Source: Clostridia bacterium (GTDB lineage: Bacteria > Bacillota > Clostridia > Oscillospirales > CAG-382). From it: DNA of 14,417 nt. The notes beneath the pieces were generated by a model. It was given only the letters and a program-made list of their open reading frames with translations. It was not told the DNA's origin and ran no database searches. Numbering within the stretch: position 1 is the stretch's first letter; each line of letters opens with the position of its first letter. Below, one piece after another: positions 13,372 to 14,417 of the stretch. The stretch spans positions 1 to 14,417 of the forward strand of contig JAFYOG010000012.1 in assembly GCA_017560285.1 (NCBI GenBank). The letters are read 5' to 3'. The position numbers were made by a program, and so were the translations under genes.

Positions 13372-13379
13372 AATAGAAT
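13372..13379 (+). promoter_or_regulatory. Possible sigma-E -10 element upstream of spoIVA (weak)
   Basis: AATAGAAT matches the mother-cell sigma-E -10 consensus CATACAnT at most positions and is correctly placed about 30 bases before the spoIVA ATG. The expected -35 element is not clear: the TATATA near 13354-13359 is too close. It is reported because spoIVA is a sigma-E gene in Bacillus subtilis and no sigma-A promoter is visible on this strand. Confidence 0.25.
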
Positions 13380-13409
13380 AAAAACAAAAACGCATTGGAG
13401 GAAAACTTT

Positions 13410-14417
13410 ATGACCGAAACGGGTATATACAACGATATTGCCACCCGCACCAACGGTGATATTTACATAGGGGTGGTGGGTCCTGTAAGAACAGGTAAAT
13501 CTACGCTTATTAAGCGGTTTACCGAAAATCTTATTTTACCTAATATTGAAAGCGAAAGCACAAGAGAAAGAGCGCGGGACGAGATGCCCCAATCGGCATC
13601 GGGCAGGACGGTTATGACCACCGAGCCGAAGTTCGTGCCCGAAAACGCCGCCAAAATACCCTTGGGCGACGGTGCGGAATGCAGAGTTAAGCTTATAGAC
13701 TGCGTGGGGTATTTGGTGCCCGGCGCAATGGGGTTGATAGAGGACGGTTCGCCGAGAATGGTTATGACACCTTGGTCGGAAGCTCCCCTGCCCTTTGAGC
13801 AGGCGGCGGAAACAGGAACGCGGAAGGTTATTGCCGAGCATTCTACCATTGGGATTGTGGTTACCACCGACGGAAGCATTGGCGAGCTGCCCCGAGAAGC
13901 TTATATTGATGCAGAAAAGCGGGTTATTTTGGAGCTGAAGGAGCTTAATAAGCCCTTTGTTGTGGTTTTGAACTGCGATAACCCACGTTCTAACGAGGCG
14001 CAGGCTTTGGCGAAGGAGCTGGAGCAGGAATACGACGTGCCGGTTTTGCCTTTGAGCTGTATGGAGCTTGGCGAAAAGGATATTAAGGATATTTTACGCA
14101 GCGTGCTGTACGAATTTCCTATTAGAGAGGTAAGGTTCGTTCTGCCCCAATGGCTTGAGGTTTTGGATGACGGCGACGCTTTGAAAAAGGATATTTACAC
14201 CGAAATAGACCAACGGGTTAACGCCCTTAGACGGGTTGGGGAAATTCCCGAAGCCGCAGACGCATTTGGCAAAGACGGCGATATTAGCGCAAGGCTGGAA
14301 AGGCTTGACCTTGGAAGCGGCGGTGCGAAGATTGATATTAAAATTCCCGAAAGGATTTTTTATAACATTCTTGGGGAAAAGAGCGGGTTTGAAATCGAAA
14401 ACGAGCGGGCGCTTTTA
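13410..14417 (+). CDS. spoIVA: Stage IV sporulation protein A (spore coat morphogenetic ATPase), C-terminus beyond window
   Basis: The window holds the first 336 codons; the B. subtilis protein has 492 residues, so about one third is missing. SpoIVA is a mother-cell ATPase that polymerises on the forespore surface and forms the base layer of the spore coat. Walker A is GPVRTGKST (24-32, with K30), the sensor threonines are T70-T71 within MPQSASGRTVMTTEPKFVP (59-77), and Walker B is LIDCVGY with D97. These positions coincide with those I recall for the B. subtilis enzyme, so the start is well supported. The G4 position reads NCD (188-190) rather than NKxD, in line with ATP rather than GTP use. 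The middle domain begins near 240. A GGAGG site sits 8 bases before the ATG. The gene is divergent from pfkA and marks the organism as a spore former. Confidence 0.97.
   Translation, partial: MTETGIYNDIATRTNGDIYIGVVGPVRTGKSTLIKRFTENLILPNIESESTRERARDEMPQSASGRTVMTTEPKFVPENAAKIPLGDGAECRVKLIDCVGYLVPGAMGLIEDGSPRMVMTPWSEAPLPFEQAAETGTRKVIAEHSTIGIVVTTDGSIGELPREAYIDAEKRVILELKELNKPFVVVLNCDNPRSNEAQALAKELEQEYDVPVLPLSCMELGEKDIKDILRSVLYEFPIREVRFVLPQWLEVLDDGDALKKDIYTEIDQRVNALRRVGEIPEAADAFGKDGDISARLERLDLGSGGAKIDIKIPERIFYNILGEKSGFEIENERALL

Noticed and set aside
13463..13879. Minus-strand frame of 138 codons within spoIVA
   Set aside because: It is fully antisense to a strongly conserved SpoIVA coding region with Walker motifs at family positions.
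1..14417. CRISPR arrays, tRNA or rRNA genes, insertion sequences, prophage attachment sites
   Set aside because: Reading through both strands showed no regularly spaced repeats, no tRNA-like cloverleaf, no transposase or integrase frames and no terminal inverted repeats.

Overview
The window looks like a chromosomal segment of an endospore-forming member of the Clostridia. It carries the start of spoIVA, an ATP-type phosphofructokinase, sigma-A-type promoters with TTGACA/TATAAT boxes 17 bp apart, and strong GGAGG-type ribosome binding sites. The secreted protein architecture (discoidin-like plus cohesin-like domains) and a short MKKTY..PE peptide resemble what I know from uncultured gut Clostridia. 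That finer placement is inference; no marker here fixes the family. No tRNA, rRNA, CRISPR array or mobile element is visible.

Layout, left to right. (1) 1-2740: the promoter-proximal part of a surface polysaccharide operon on the minus strand. It starts with a PglC-type phosphoglycosyl transferase, followed by a GT4, a GT2 and a second GT4 cut by the window edge. The genes overlap or nearly touch and run from one consensus promoter. (2) 2774-4332: a monocistronic lipoprotein with an Ig-like domain and an AlgX/AlgJ-like SGNH domain whose catalytic motifs are degenerate. (3) 4335-6435: an EF-G-like translational GTPase with its own promoter. (4) 6482-9851: a two-gene operon of an RlmB/TrmH-type rRNA 2'-O-methyltransferase and a large membrane protein. 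The membrane protein has the topology of a P1B-type ATPase but lacks the DKTGT, TGDN and GDGxND motifs. (5) 9879-10141: a complete tiny transcription unit for a 45-residue peptide. (6) 10224-12020: a secreted, membrane-anchored discoidin/cohesin protein under a perfect consensus promoter, with a palindrome in its leader. (7) 12173-13343: pfkA. (8) 13410-14417: divergent spoIVA, truncated by the window end.

Most of the genes concern the cell envelope: polysaccharide synthesis, a lipoprotein, an anchored adhesin-like protein and a membrane pseudo-pump. Housekeeping genes (EF-G-like, rlmB, pfkA) and a sporulation gene are interspersed. The best candidates for undescribed biology are the P-type-ATPase-like pseudoenzyme linked to rlmB, the catalytically degenerate AlgX-like lipoprotein and the 45-residue peptide.
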